A stretch of DNA of 50,131 bases from CAZDDY01 sp964504455 (GCA_964504455.1 CAZDDY010000001.1:1-50131); one strand, 5' to 3'. Shown: positions 16,806-24,894, counted from the stretch's first letter. Numbers and translations: made by a program. The notes: a model not told the origin generated them from the sequence alone.

Positions 16806-18503
16806 ATGCTTCGGGCCACCGAAGAAATAAAACAAAAATTATCTATCGTTGATGTTATTGGCGAGTATGTAAAGCTTGAACGGGCAGGCAATTATTTTAA
16901 GGCGCGCTGCCCGTTCCATTCTGAAAAAACACCATCATTTCATGTGTCTCCCGACCGCGGAACATATTATTGTTTTGGATGTGGCGCGAAAGGAGATATT
17001 TTTGACTTCGTTGAACAGTTTGAGGGACAAGATTTTAAAGGTGCTCTTACCATGCTTGCGCATCGTGCAGGCGTCACGCTTTCAAAACAAGATATTGTCG
17101 ATAAGACCGGCGAACTCTTTGTGGTGCTCGAAAAAGCAACAGATTTTTTTCAGCTTTCACTTGCAAAAAATAGCCAGGCTCTTTCGTACCTAAGAGAAAG
17201 AGGGGTAGAGGAAAGCACCATCAAGGCGTTCCGTATTGGGCTTGCACCTGATTCATGGAGTAATTTATACGAGCACTTAAAAAAAATTGGTTTTTCCGAC
17301 AGACTTATAGAAACCGTTGGACTTGCAAAAATTGGTGAAAAAGGAGGGATGTATGATCGTTTTAGAAACAGAATAATGTTTCCTATAGCTGATAGTTTGG
17401 GACGAGTTATTGGCTTTTCAGGGAGAGCTCTTGATAAAAATGAAACCGCAAAATATATAAATTCTCCTGAAACGCCTTTATATAGTAAATCAAAAATTTT
17501 GTATGGTTTTGATAAAGCAAAACAGTCAATTAGAAAGAAAGATTATACAATAGTTGTTGAAGGTCAATTTGATCTCGTACTATCTCATCAAGCAGGACTT
17601 ACAAACACTGTAGCTGTCTCAGGAACAGCTTTTACTACAAGTGAAAGTCTTGACTCACTCTCACACCTCGGCGTGTTAAAAAGGCTTTCTTCTAATATTG
17701 TATTTGCTTTTGATAGCGACGCACCTGGATTAGGAGCAGCATGGAAAGCAACGAAAGCAGCATTTGCAATAGGCATGGATGTAAAAATTTTAAAACTTCC
17801 TAAAGGAATCGATCCAGCAGATGTATTATTAAAGAATCCACAAGAATATAAAGACTCCCTTAAGTCAGCAGAGCGAGCAATACCATTTTTTAGTAAATAT
17901 AGTATGGAAGATTCTTCTACGGAGAGAAACGTTGCTAAGGCTATTGAAGAAAAAATTATCCCCCTTGTACAAGTTATTCCAAGCGCCATAAATCAAAGTG
18001 TTGCCATTAACGAAGTTTCAAAAGTGACTGGCTTTAAGGCAGAGGTAATCGAGAAGGATGTGTTACGAAAAGAAGGCACACAGTCAAAAGAGAAAGACAA
18101 AGAAATAATTAATGCCCCGAAACTTTCCCTCGAAGACAAGATTTTTGGACTTTTGTTTTACAAAGAATCAAAAGGGGAAGATATAACACAAGCACTAGGA
18201 TCACTTGAAAGCACTTTAGGCAAAGAGTTGTTTGAAAACTCTTTTAATCGCGCGAAAGGTTTCAAAGAAGAGCTTCTGTATCTTACTGATATTTTGTATA
18301 CTCAGCATGATACATCAGAAAGAGACCACGAGCTTCTCTCAAACCGTCTTGCCAGAGAATTAATCAGAAAGAAATTGCGAGAAAGCGCCGAAGAACTATC
18401 AAAGATTACAAGTGACAATCCCCGGTACGAAGAATTATTAAAAGAATCTCAAATATTAAGTGAAAAATTAAAAGCCATAACTATACAACACCATGCCAAC
18501 TAA
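16806..18503 (+). CDS. dnaG: DNA primase DnaG
   Basis: Primase that makes RNA primers for DNA replication. It has an N-terminal CHC2 zinc-binding domain (CPFHSEKTPSFHVSP ... YYCFGCGAKGDIFDFV, within the first 70 residues). The catalytic core and TOPRIM fold follow, with VVEGQFDLVLSHQAGL and AFDSDAPGLGAAWKA providing the acidic metal-binding residues, then KLPKGIDPADVLL. The 565-residue protein has a charged helical C-terminus, the usual helicase-binding region. I chose ATG 16806 over TTG 16800: AAAGAG lies 6 nt upstream and the protein then begins MLRATEEIKQKLSIVDVIGEYV. It is fourth-generation context: rpoB-rpoC-dnaG-rpoD on one strand, overlapping rpoD by 11 nt. Confidence 0.96.
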   Translation: MLRATEEIKQKLSIVDVIGEYVKLERAGNYFKARCPFHSEKTPSFHVSPDRGTYYCFGCGAKGDIFDFVEQFEGQDFKGALTMLAHRAGVTLSKQDIVDKTGELFVVLEKATDFFQLSLAKNSQALSYLRERGVEESTIKAFRIGLAPDSWSNLYEHLKKIGFSDRLIETVGLAKIGEKGGMYDRFRNRIMFPIADSLGRVIGFSGRALDKNETAKYINSPETPLYSKSKILYGFDKAKQSIRKKDYTIVVEGQFDLVLSHQAGLTNTVAVSGTAFTTSESLDSLSHLGVLKRLSSNIVFAFDSDAPGLGAAWKATKAAFAIGMDVKILKLPKGIDPADVLLKNPQEYKDSLKSAERAIPFFSKYSMEDSSTERNVAKAIEEKIIPLVQVIPSAINQSVAINEVSKVTGFKAEVIEKDVLRKEGTQSKEKDKEIINAPKLSLEDKIFGLLFYKESKGEDITQALGSLESTLGKELFENSFNRAKGFKEELLYLTDILYTQHDTSERDHELLSNRLARELIRKKLRESAEELSKITSDNPRYEELLKESQILSEKLKAITIQHHAN

Positions 18504-19764
18504 AAAATCAAAAAAACAACTAAAAAAGAAAAAAATCAATAAGAAAAAAATTCTAAAGAAGAAGGTTATCTTAAAAAAGAAGATTCAAAAAAAACCAGTT
18601 AAAAAAACAAAAAAAGTTGTTTCAAAAAAGCCTACTAAGACCAAAAAGGTAATAAAAAAACAAGGCAAAGCCACTAAACAAGTAAAAAAGGGCAAAGGTG
18701 TTGATTTAGAAGCTCGAGCACAGCAGTTGATTGAGAAGGGGAAAAAGAGAGGATTTATTACATATGACGAAATTTTAAAATCTTTACCAAATATTGAGTC
18801 AAATATCTTGTTTCTCGATGAGCTTTACGACAAGCTCTCTGTTGCTGGAATTGATGTACTCGAAGGAGGAAATCTACTTGATTTAGACGTTGGAAACGAA
18901 AAAGGAGGCAAGCACGAAAGAGAGAGTCAGGGGTATGACTCAATTCAAATGTACCTTAAGGAAATTGGCCAATACCCACTTCTAACAGCTTCTGAAGAGA
19001 GGGATTTAGCACAACGAATCGAACGAGGAGATAGCGAAGCAAAAAATTTACTTGCACGTGCTAACTTGCGTTTGGTTGTTTCTATTGCAAAAAAATATGT
19101 TGGTCGTTCCGCAGATCTTACACTTCTTGATTTGATCCAAGAAGGTAATATTGGTCTCTTTAAAGCAGTTGAAAAATTTGATTGGACTAAAGGATATAAA
19201 TTTTCAACATATGCAACATGGTGGATCCGTCAATCAATTACAAGAGCACTTGCTGACCAGTCTCGCACCATTCGTATTCCGGTCCACATGGTTGAGACAA
19301 TTTCAAAATACAAACAAGTACACAGAAGACTCTCGCAAGACTTAGGACGTGATCCACTACCAGAGGAAATCGCAACTGAGATGGGTATTGAAGTAGAAAA
19401 AATTCATGTGATAGAAAACATTACTCAAGACACTCTCTCTCTTGAGCAGCCAATTGGAGATGATGATGAAAAATCCACACGTGGAGAGTTTATTGCTGAC
19501 GATAAAATACTTCGCCCCGATGAAGAGTCTTCTCGAAGAATTTTACAAGACAATATCAGAGAAGCGCTTGATGAGCTTTCAGAAAAAGAAAGAAAAATTC
19601 TTGAGATGCGATATGGGCTTACTGATGGAGTGCAACATACACTCGAAGAAGTAGGACAAGAGTTTGGGGTTACTCGAGAACGTATTAGACAAATCGAGGC
19701 CAAGGTTCATGAAAAACTTCGAAGTAACGACAAAATCTCAAGACTCCGAAATTATTTTGACTAA
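18493..19764 (+). CDS. rpoD: Primary RNA polymerase sigma factor (sigma-70) with Lys-rich N-terminal extension
   Basis: Housekeeping sigma factor directing promoter recognition. Region 1.2/2 starts near residue 147 (DSIQMYLKEIGQYPLLTASEERDLA). Region 2.3-2.4 is KGYKFSTYATWWIRQSITRALADQSRTIRIPVHM, followed by region 3. Region 4.2 near the C-terminus contains the GVTRERIRQIEAKVHEKLR helix-turn-helix. The first 69 residues are extraordinary: 35 are lysine (KKSKKQLKKKK and similar), with no resemblance to sigma region 1.1. Residues 70-140 resemble the region 1.1 fold (ARAQQLIEKGKKRGFITYDEILKSLP). It overlaps dnaG by 11 nt and ends at a strong bidirectional terminator. The dnaG-rpoD order is classical. 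Confidence 0.97.
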   Translation: MPTKKSKKQLKKKKINKKKILKKKVILKKKIQKKPVKKTKKVVSKKPTKTKKVIKKQGKATKQVKKGKGVDLEARAQQLIEKGKKRGFITYDEILKSLPNIESNILFLDELYDKLSVAGIDVLEGGNLLDLDVGNEKGGKHERESQGYDSIQMYLKEIGQYPLLTASEERDLAQRIERGDSEAKNLLARANLRLVVSIAKKYVGRSADLTLLDLIQEGNIGLFKAVEKFDWTKGYKFSTYATWWIRQSITRALADQSRTIRIPVHMVETISKYKQVHRRLSQDLGRDPLPEEIATEMGIEVEKIHVIENITQDTLSLEQPIGDDDEKSTRGEFIADDKILRPDEESSRRILQDNIREALDELSEKERKILEMRYGLTDGVQHTLEEVGQEFGVTRERIRQIEAKVHEKLRSNDKISRLRNYFD

Positions 19765-19794
19765 CAAAAAGCCCTCAGTTGAGGGCTTTTTGTT
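19763..19794. terminator. Bidirectional terminator between rpoD and the permuted DsbA gene
   Basis: A 15-bp near-perfect inverted repeat, AACAAAAAGCCCTCA / TGAGGGCTTTTTGTT, with a minimal loop. A- and T-tracts flank both sides, so it can stop the rpoB-rpoC-dnaG-rpoD operon and the convergent gene at 19810. Confidence 0.92.
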
Positions 19795-19809
19795 ATCTAT
19801 AAATTTTCT

Positions 19810-20604
19810 CTAAAATGCCTCAGCATCAAATACTTCTTGTGTAGGACGCTTAAGTTCAAGGAGTTTACCTATATATGTCCAAAAAGCTTTATTTCCTCCA
19901 AGCTCAGCAACGCATTCTGATGCTTCAGCTTTTGCGCGAGCTGTCGGATGGATACTTTCAAGAGGAAGATGTCTATACACCCACGCAACATCCCCATCGT
20001 ACGTTTTCATAATATCTTCCATGGTTGAATGAAATCGAGAACAAAAAGAGCAATCAAGGTCACCATATTCGATGATAGTGACACCTGCAGTTTTATGATC
20101 TCCCAACACATGATCTCTGTCACTTATTGGGTCAAGATTCATTTCAATTGTGCCCTGCATTCTGTCTGTAAGAAGTCCGTTTACGATTTGTCTAATTTCT
20201 TCATATGGAAGAGCTCCAGGTATTTCAACCATTGCTCCATTTCGTGAAAGGGCAATACTATATGGTGTTCCAAATCCATCGGTAATATGTGCCATTGCTC
20301 TTGCTGCGCTATCAATATCTTTTTGTACAACATCTCTATATCTATTGGATGAAACACAATCAGCAAACCTTGCCTTGTCTATCCCGAGTTGTTCAATAGT
20401 TGATTTTGAGGTACCGCCTCCACCTCGTGCATTTGAAGAAAAATAAATTGCACCTGCAATAAAAATAGCAGCAATAACAATTGCACTTGAAATTGATATA
20501 ACATTTGTTCGTCGATTATTTTCAGGTGGGACAGGAGAAGGAACTACTATAATCTGAGGTTGAGGCTGGGACGGTACAGGGGCCTGCGGTTGACTATTGT
20601 CCAT
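19810..20604 (-). CDS. Membrane-anchored DsbA-like thiol-disulfide oxidoreductase with permuted domain order
   Basis: Likely extracytoplasmic dithiol oxidase or isomerase. From the ATG at 20604 it has 264 residues: a Pro/Gln-rich cytoplasmic tail (1-32), one membrane helix (about 35-55), a short Gly linker, then the redox fold. The order is reversed relative to DsbA. Residues 68-146 (LGIDKARFADCVSS ... FGTPYSIAL ... GALPYEEIRQIVNGLL) match the segment that normally ends DsbA proteins, including cis-Pro in GTP (112-114). Residues 172-252 (VTIIEYGDLDCSFCSRFH, CSFC at 185-188; VYRHLPLESIHPTARAKAEASE) match the part that normally begins them. The start is fixed by a TTGAAA-N17-TACAAT promoter 7 nt upstream. 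An ATG further upstream at 20640 lies inside that promoter. VKOR at 36994 is a plausible partner. Confidence 0.88.
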   Translation of the reverse strand: MDNSQPQAPVPSQPQPQIIVVPSPVPPENNRRTNVISISSAIVIAAIFIAGAIYFSSNARGGGGTSKSTIEQLGIDKARFADCVSSNRYRDVVQKDIDSAARAMAHITDGFGTPYSIALSRNGAMVEIPGALPYEEIRQIVNGLLTDRMQGTIEMNLDPISDRDHVLGDHKTAGVTIIEYGDLDCSFCSRFHSTMEDIMKTYDGDVAWVYRHLPLESIHPTARAKAEASECVAELGGNKAFWTYIGKLLELKRPTQEVFDAEAF

Positions 20605-20611
20605 AAGTATT

Positions 20612-20640
20612 ATTGTACCATGCTTATTTGATACTTTCAA
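20612..20640 (-). promoter_or_regulatory. Promoter of the permuted DsbA gene (TTGAAA-N17-TACAAT)
   Basis: On the minus strand: -35 TTGAAA (20640-20635), 17-nt spacer ending TGG, extended -10 TACAAT (20617-20612), 7 nt, then ATG at 20604. This is one of the clearest leaderless promoters in the window. Confidence 0.78.
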
Positions 20641-20687
20641 AAAAAACCGTGCAAAACCCCGACTTTTATGCTACCATGGGCTTCTAT

Positions 20688-21953
20688 ATGGATAAGGTTT
20701 ATCAGGTCGTTTTTTACGCCTTTTCTTTTGTCTCGCTCTACGTCCAAGTCTTTTTTCTTATTGTTTTTTTGGAAAAACGTAAAGAAATACTTGTTCGCAC
20801 AAAACGTATTGAATTGCCAGAGTATCCTTCTGTTTCAATTACAATTCCTGCGTACAATGAATCAAAAAATATCGAAAAGACCGTACAGTCTCTTCTTGAA
20901 CTTGATTATCCAAAGGAAAAACTTTTTATAAATATTGTTGACGATGGATCAACTGACGATACCTGGGAGGTAATGCAACAGTACAAAAATAATTCACAAA
21001 TAAAACTTTTTCGTCAGGAAAATGGTGGGAAATTCGCAGCAAATAATCTTGGCTTAAAGAATTCAGCAACCCCTTTTGTTGGATGCCTCGATGCTGATTC
21101 TATGGTTCATCCTGAAGCTTTAAAAAGAATCATGACATATTTTGACAATACAGATGTGATGGCCGTTGCGTCTACGATCGTAATTCATAACCCAAAAAGT
21201 GTACTTCAAAAAGCGCAACGAGTTGAGTACGAATTTTCTATTTTTGTTAAAAAAATGCTTAGTTTTATTGATGCAATTCATGTTACTCCTGGACCGTTTT
21301 CAATATTTAGAAAGGAAGTATTTGAGAAACTTGGCCCGTATCGACACGCACATAATACAGAAGATCAGGAGATAGCCATGCGTATGAAAGCAGCTAAAAT
21401 GAAAATAGAGCATGCTCCTGATGCATACGTCTATACGCTCGGACCACATAAGGTGCGGGGATTGTTTAAACAAAGAGTGCGTTGGATATATGGGTTTATC
21501 CGTAATAGTTTAGATTATAAAAAATTACTTTTCAGGCACGAATACGGAAATATCGGGTTCATAACTCTTCCTTCAGGTATTATTTCAATACTATCCGTTA
21601 TTTTTTTATTTTCATATGTTTTATACAACCTAAGTAGTTTTGTTGCTAGAAAGGTGACAGAGTATCAAACAGTCGGATTTTCTTGGGATTTCACATTGCC
21701 AGAACTCGGCATATTCTCGGTACCTAGTCATTCTGTTTTTTTTATAACAGTGTTTGTATACTTAGCAGTTTTTGCGTCACTTTTCATTGGTCAAACAATT
21801 CGACATGGCAAGGTTAAACTTTCTTTTGATATATTTTACTTCTTCTTTATCTACAGCCTTATTGCACCATTTTGGCTTATGAGGTCAATATACAATGCCA
21901 TTAGAAACTATGAGGCAAGCTGGACCAGAGAACGTGATACCCGGGGCATATAA
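20688..21953 (+). CDS. Membrane-bound family 2 glycosyltransferase (processive, BcsA/NodC-like)
   Basis: Inverting GT2 enzyme that probably makes or elongates a surface polysaccharide from a nucleotide sugar. It has one N-terminal membrane helix (about 5-28), then the GT-A domain (SVSITIPAYNESKNIEKTV, VDDGSTDDTWEV, CLDADSMVHPEAL). The processive-type motifs follow: TEDQE and KQRVRWIYG (Q-x-x-R-W). About three C-terminal membrane helices come last. The 421-residue length fits this class. I chose ATG 20688 because TGC TACCAT (20669-20677), an extended -10, covers the earlier ATG at 20676. It is divergent from the DsbA-like gene, and a CxxC membrane protein follows 20 nt downstream. The polymer made is unknown. 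Confidence 0.88.
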   Translation: MDKVYQVVFYAFSFVSLYVQVFFLIVFLEKRKEILVRTKRIELPEYPSVSITIPAYNESKNIEKTVQSLLELDYPKEKLFINIVDDGSTDDTWEVMQQYKNNSQIKLFRQENGGKFAANNLGLKNSATPFVGCLDADSMVHPEALKRIMTYFDNTDVMAVASTIVIHNPKSVLQKAQRVEYEFSIFVKKMLSFIDAIHVTPGPFSIFRKEVFEKLGPYRHAHNTEDQEIAMRMKAAKMKIEHAPDAYVYTLGPHKVRGLFKQRVRWIYGFIRNSLDYKKLLFRHEYGNIGFITLPSGIISILSVIFLFSYVLYNLSSFVARKVTEYQTVGFSWDFTLPELGIFSVPSHSVFFITVFVYLAVFASLFIGQTIRHGKVKLSFDIFYFFFIYSLIAPFWLMRSIYNAIRNYEASWTRERDTRGI

Positions 21954-21973
21954 AATATGGTAGGATAGGAAAC

Positions 21974-22672
21974 ATGAAACGGCCAGACATTGTTAGGTAT
22001 ATTGTCGTCTTTATTATCACGGTTGCACTCTTTGTAAGTGCAACAGCTCTTTCTTCTTTTTTAAATAATCGAAAACTTGCTGATATTAAAGAGATTCAAG
22101 ATACTATCGCAATTGATATTGCTTCAAATGAGACACAGTTTCAGCTTTTACAGGAACTTTCTTGTAATGATCTTGCGGCTGACTCACTCACAGATACACT
22201 AAATGAAACAGCTGAGAAAATTACATATAGTGAAAACAACATAAATGGAAAAGACCAACTTGTGCAGTTGAAGCGTTATTATTCTATTCTACAAATCAAA
22301 GATTATCTTCTAATGCAAAAGATCAAAGCTCGTTGTGGTACAGATATAATTCCTGTTTTCTATTTCTATACGACAGCAGAAAATTGTAGTGAATGTGTGC
22401 GCCAGTCACTTGTGTTAACAAAAATGAGAGAAGAGTACCCAATCCTTCGAGTGTATTCTTTTGACTATAATTTGGAACTCTCAGCATTACAGGCACTTAT
22501 AAAAGTGTTTAATGTCGAAGATACAAAACTTCCAGCTCTTGTCGTCAACGATAAGTTATATACTGGTTTCAAAACTCAAGAAGAAATCGAGAAACTTTTA
22601 CCAAGTCTCTTAAAAATAAAGGAGGCAAACCAAAAGAAAATAGAGAAGGAAGAGAAGGGTAATATAGAGTAA
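21974..22672 (+). CDS. Membrane-anchored thioredoxin-fold protein with CSEC motif
   Basis: A 232-residue protein with one N-terminal membrane helix (about 8-30), a helical middle (35-120) and a C-terminal thioredoxin-like part. PVFYFYTTAENCSEC places CxxC at 138-141 after a beta strand. It is followed by LRVYSFDYNLELSALQALIKVFNVEDTKLPALVV, with a candidate cis-Pro before a strand, and ends in a Lys/Glu-rich tail. It may be an extracytoplasmic redox or metallochaperone protein; the substrate is unknown. The ATG lies 7 nt after TAGGAT (21961-21966), which could be read as an extended -10 (TGG TAGGAT) or, in part, as a Shine-Dalgarno sequence. It is 20 nt downstream of the glycosyltransferase and ends just before a minus-strand tRNA. 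Confidence 0.65.
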   Translation: MKRPDIVRYIVVFIITVALFVSATALSSFLNNRKLADIKEIQDTIAIDIASNETQFQLLQELSCNDLAADSLTDTLNETAEKITYSENNINGKDQLVQLKRYYSILQIKDYLLMQKIKARCGTDIIPVFYFYTTAENCSECVRQSLVLTKMREEYPILRVYSFDYNLELSALQALIKVFNVEDTKLPALVVNDKLYTGFKTQEEIEKLLPSLLKIKEANQKKIEKEEKGNIE

Positions 22673-22681
22673 TCTTAACTG

Positions 22682-22754
22682 AGCCGCTTGTCAGACTTGA
22701 ACTGACGACCTTCGCTTTACAAAAGCGTTGCTCTACCAACTGAGCTAAAGCGGC
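22682..22754 (-). tRNA. tRNA-Thr (anticodon UGU)
   Basis: Read on the minus strand it folds as a canonical cloverleaf: 7-bp acceptor GCCGCTT/AAGCGGC, D-arm GCTC-GAGC with AGTTGGTA loop, and a T-arm GTCAG-TTCAAGT-CTGAC. The anticodon loop TTTGTAA places UGU at 34-36. The discriminator is U and CCA is not encoded (the genomic sequence continues CAG). The anticodon stem has one A-A mismatch at its outer pair. Confidence 0.95.
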
Positions 22755-22805
22755 AAAATTCTTTTCTTTTATAGCATGCTTTTTTGAATTTTCAAACCTC
22801 TTTAT

Positions 22806-23177
22806 TTATTTTTCTGAAGAGGAGTATTCTTCTTTGGCAACTTCCAAAAATCTATTTGGTTTTACCTCTTGTATGTCTTCTTTCGGAAATGCCATTTTTG
22901 ACAATTTTATTATTGCTCTATCAAACTGTCTTTTCATAAGTTTCTTACTTTCGATAGTCAGTTTTAAAAGAATAATTGTAAATACACGACCCTTTTCTCT
23001 GATTTGTCCAGTAACAACTATTTTTACATTTTCAAGCTGTTTTTCAGAGAGAGGATCATGGAACGCTGTATCAAGTACTCCCGCCTTACCCTGACGCATA
23101 CGGTAATATTGAAAAGAAAATAATAGAGTCAGGGAAAGGATTGAGGCAATTAATAATAGGGTAAGGAAGAGAGTCAT
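22806..23177 (-). CDS. Hypothetical single-pass membrane protein downstream of tsf
   Basis: Not recognised. The 123-residue product has one strong N-terminal membrane helix (TLFLTLLLIASILSLTLLFSF) and a short basic stretch RMRQGKAG. Its soluble domain, about 90 residues, contains VKIVVTGQIREKGRVFTIILLKLTIESKKLMKRQFDRAIIKLSKMAFPKEDI. It starts 5 nt after the tsf stop and is therefore probably third in the rpsB-tsf transcript. Position suggests constitutive expression and nothing about activity. The basic flank predicts a cytoplasmic C-terminus after an N-out anchor, which is an inference only. Confidence 0.7.
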   Translation of the reverse strand: MTLFLTLLLIASILSLTLLFSFQYYRMRQGKAGVLDTAFHDPLSEKQLENVKIVVTGQIREKGRVFTIILLKLTIESKKLMKRQFDRAIIKLSKMAFPKEDIQEVKPNRFLEVAKEEYSSSEK

Positions 23178-23182
23178 GGTTT

Positions 23183-23956
23183 TTAGAGAGATACTCTAAG
23201 GTATGTATCTATTGTAGCATTATTTTTTTCAAGTAAACCACCGATCGTTATATCAGGGTTTTTGAAAAACGGTTGGTCAAGCAAGGTAAGCTCTTTAAAA
23301 TAGCTGTCAATTTTACCTTGAAGCATTTTTTCTTGTATATCTTGTGGTTTACCACTTTCAGATACTTCTTTAGTAAACATTTCTCTTGCTTTCTCAAGCA
23401 TGTCACTTGGGATGTCAGATTTTTGTTTATATTCTGGATTCATTGCTGCGATGTGCATCGCGATATCTTTAGAGATATCCATTGTTCCACCTGAAAGGAC
23501 TACAATAGAAGCTATGCGTCCATCATGAACATAGGATCCAACGACGGAACCAGTAATCTCTTCAATATCACCTAACTGAATGTTTTCTCCAACCTTTTGA
23601 ACGATAGAAGGGATTGCTTCTTGTGCATATGCTTTTCCAGCTTCAACACCATCTTTAAATGCTTCTTCTGTTATTTTATTTGCAAGGTCAATAAAATCAC
23701 TATTTTTTGCAACAAAATCAGTTTCACAATTAAGTCGCACAAGTATCGCTCGGACACCGTCGTTTTTTACTACAAAAAGTCCTTGACTTGCTTCACGATC
23801 AGATTTTTTTTGTGCTATCTCACTAGACTTTTTCTTAAGAATCATAAGGGCTTTTTCCATATCACCCCCAGCTTCTTCGAGTGCCTTTTTACACTGCATA
23901 ACAGAGACACTTGTCTCGTCACGAAGTTGTTTGATCATTTCTGTTGTTATTTCCAT
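23183..23956 (-). CDS. tsf: Translation elongation factor Ts
   Basis: Guanine nucleotide exchange factor that recycles EF-Tu-GDP. The N-terminal UBA-like domain is EMIKQLRDETSVSVMQCKKALEEAGGDMEKAL. The signature LNCETDFVAKNSDF, which contacts EF-Tu, lies near residue 75-88. A dimerisation-type core (IASIVVLSGGTMDISKDIAMHIAAMNP) and the C-terminal FTKEVSESGKPQDIQEKMLQGKIDSYFKELTLLDQPF module follow. The 257-residue length is slightly under the E. coli protein (283). It is 35 nt downstream of rpsB in the usual rpsB-tsf pair. Confidence 0.97.
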   Translation of the reverse strand: MEITTEMIKQLRDETSVSVMQCKKALEEAGGDMEKALMILKKKSSEIAQKKSDREASQGLFVVKNDGVRAILVRLNCETDFVAKNSDFIDLANKITEEAFKDGVEAGKAYAQEAIPSIVQKVGENIQLGDIEEITGSVVGSYVHDGRIASIVVLSGGTMDISKDIAMHIAAMNPEYKQKSDIPSDMLEKAREMFTKEVSESGKPQDIQEKMLQGKIDSYFKELTLLDQPFFKNPDITIGGLLEKNNATIDTYLRVSL

Positions 23957-23991
23957 AAATAAAGAACAATAAAAAGTTAATTTAATAAAAT

Positions 23992-24681
23992 TTATGCTTG
24001 CTTGGTTGCGTTTTTGTATGTACTCACAACCGCCTCAACAAAGTAGCCAATTGATGACATTGAAGCATCGTTTGCAATAATAGGGAATTGTATTCCAGTA
24101 ATATTACAGTCAGAGTTTGCAAGAGCAATAATAGGAACGCGGGTTTTCTTTGCTTCAGTTACGGCAATGTGTTCTCGCTTTGGGTCAATCACAAATAATG
24201 CATCAGGATTTCCTGAAAAACCTACAAGACCTGAAAAAAGTTTGTGCATATTTGCTATTTCTTCATCAATAAGCAAACGCTCTTTTTTTGTATATTTTTC
24301 GAGTTCGCCTGATTCTTTTTTCTTTTTCAGATCTTCTAGTTTTGCGATTCGCTTCTTAATTTCTCTTTGGTTTGTGAGTACACCTCCTACCCATCGTTCA
24401 GTAACAAATGGGGCACCGATTGATTCAGCTGCATTTTTCACTAAGTCTTTTGCTTCCGGTTTCACTCCAACAAAGAGAATTTTTTTACCTGATTTTGCGA
24501 GGTCACTTACAAATGAAAGCGCTTTTTCAAGTTGCATTGCTGTTGCTTCAACATCAATGATGTCGACTTGATTTCGTGTCGTATAAATATATTTTTTTAC
24601 TGACGGATGACGGCGAGATTTTGAATAGCCGTACTGTGCGCCTGCTTTAAACAGGGCATCAACTATTGGGTTTGAATCCAT
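23992..24681 (-). CDS. rpsB: 30S ribosomal protein S2
   Basis: Small-subunit protein that binds late on the 30S back side. It has the family segments ALFKAGAQYGYSKSRRHPSVKKYIYTTRNQVDIIDV, GKKILFVGVKPEAKDLV, VTERWVGGVLTNQREI, PDALFVIDPKREHIAVTEAKKTRVPIIALANSDCN and the late GIQFPIIANDASMSSI. At 229 residues it is near normal. It heads the rpsB-tsf-unknown operon behind a leader of about 130 nt with paired segments, consistent with the autogenous control known for S2 in other bacteria. Confidence 0.97.
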   Translation of the reverse strand: MDSNPIVDALFKAGAQYGYSKSRRHPSVKKYIYTTRNQVDIIDVEATAMQLEKALSFVSDLAKSGKKILFVGVKPEAKDLVKNAAESIGAPFVTERWVGGVLTNQREIKKRIAKLEDLKKKKESGELEKYTKKERLLIDEEIANMHKLFSGLVGFSGNPDALFVIDPKREHIAVTEAKKTRVPIIALANSDCNITGIQFPIIANDASMSSIGYFVEAVVSTYKNATKQA

Positions 24682-24813
24682 ATATCGTTAATTTAATCCT
24701 TTATAATCCTTACCACAATTTCGACATCGTGGTTATTCCGTTCATGAGCATTGCAGCGTCCTGACAGAGGGTGAGCTCGCGAGAGCCAAATAAAAACACC
24801 CCCCACGGAATGT
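24682..24813 (-). promoter_or_regulatory. Structured rpsB leader RNA
   Basis: A gene-free leader of about 132 nt. On the minus strand, ATTCCGT (24811-24805) can pair with ACGGAAT (24741-24735), closing a roughly 77-nt loop region. A hairpin CCAC/GTGG (24732-24713) lies between that and the start codon, and GCTC-TCGC-GAGC (plus 24772-24785 region) gives an internal hairpin. An S2-binding autoregulatory leader is inferred from the gene and the pairing. Confidence 0.5.
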
Positions 24814-24819
24814 CCTTTA

Positions 24820-24847
24820 AATATAACAGAAATTGAGAAAAAAGCAA
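24820..24847 (-). promoter_or_regulatory. rpsB operon promoter (TTGCTT-N16-extended TATATT)
   Basis: On the minus strand: -35 TTGCTT (24847-24842), 16-nt spacer ending TGT, extended -10 TATATT (24825-24820). Transcription should begin near 24813. It is divergent from proS. Confidence 0.6.
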
Positions 24848-24882
24848 TCTTATTTAGGCTTTCGAAAATGCCGATTTTGCGC

Positions 24883-24888
24883 TAGTAT
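24883..24888 (+). promoter_or_regulatory. -10 box of proS
   Basis: TAGTAT lies 6 nt before the proS ATG at 24895, predicting a leaderless mRNA. TTCGAA (24861-24866) is a weak -35 candidate with a 16-nt spacer. Confidence 0.55.
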
Positions 24889-24894
24889 TGGCCT

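Noticed and set aside
24682..24894. T-box riboswitch for proS in the proS upstream region
   Set aside because: The structured part belongs to the opposite strand (rpsB leader). The proS -10 is 6 nt from its ATG, leaving no room for a T-box.
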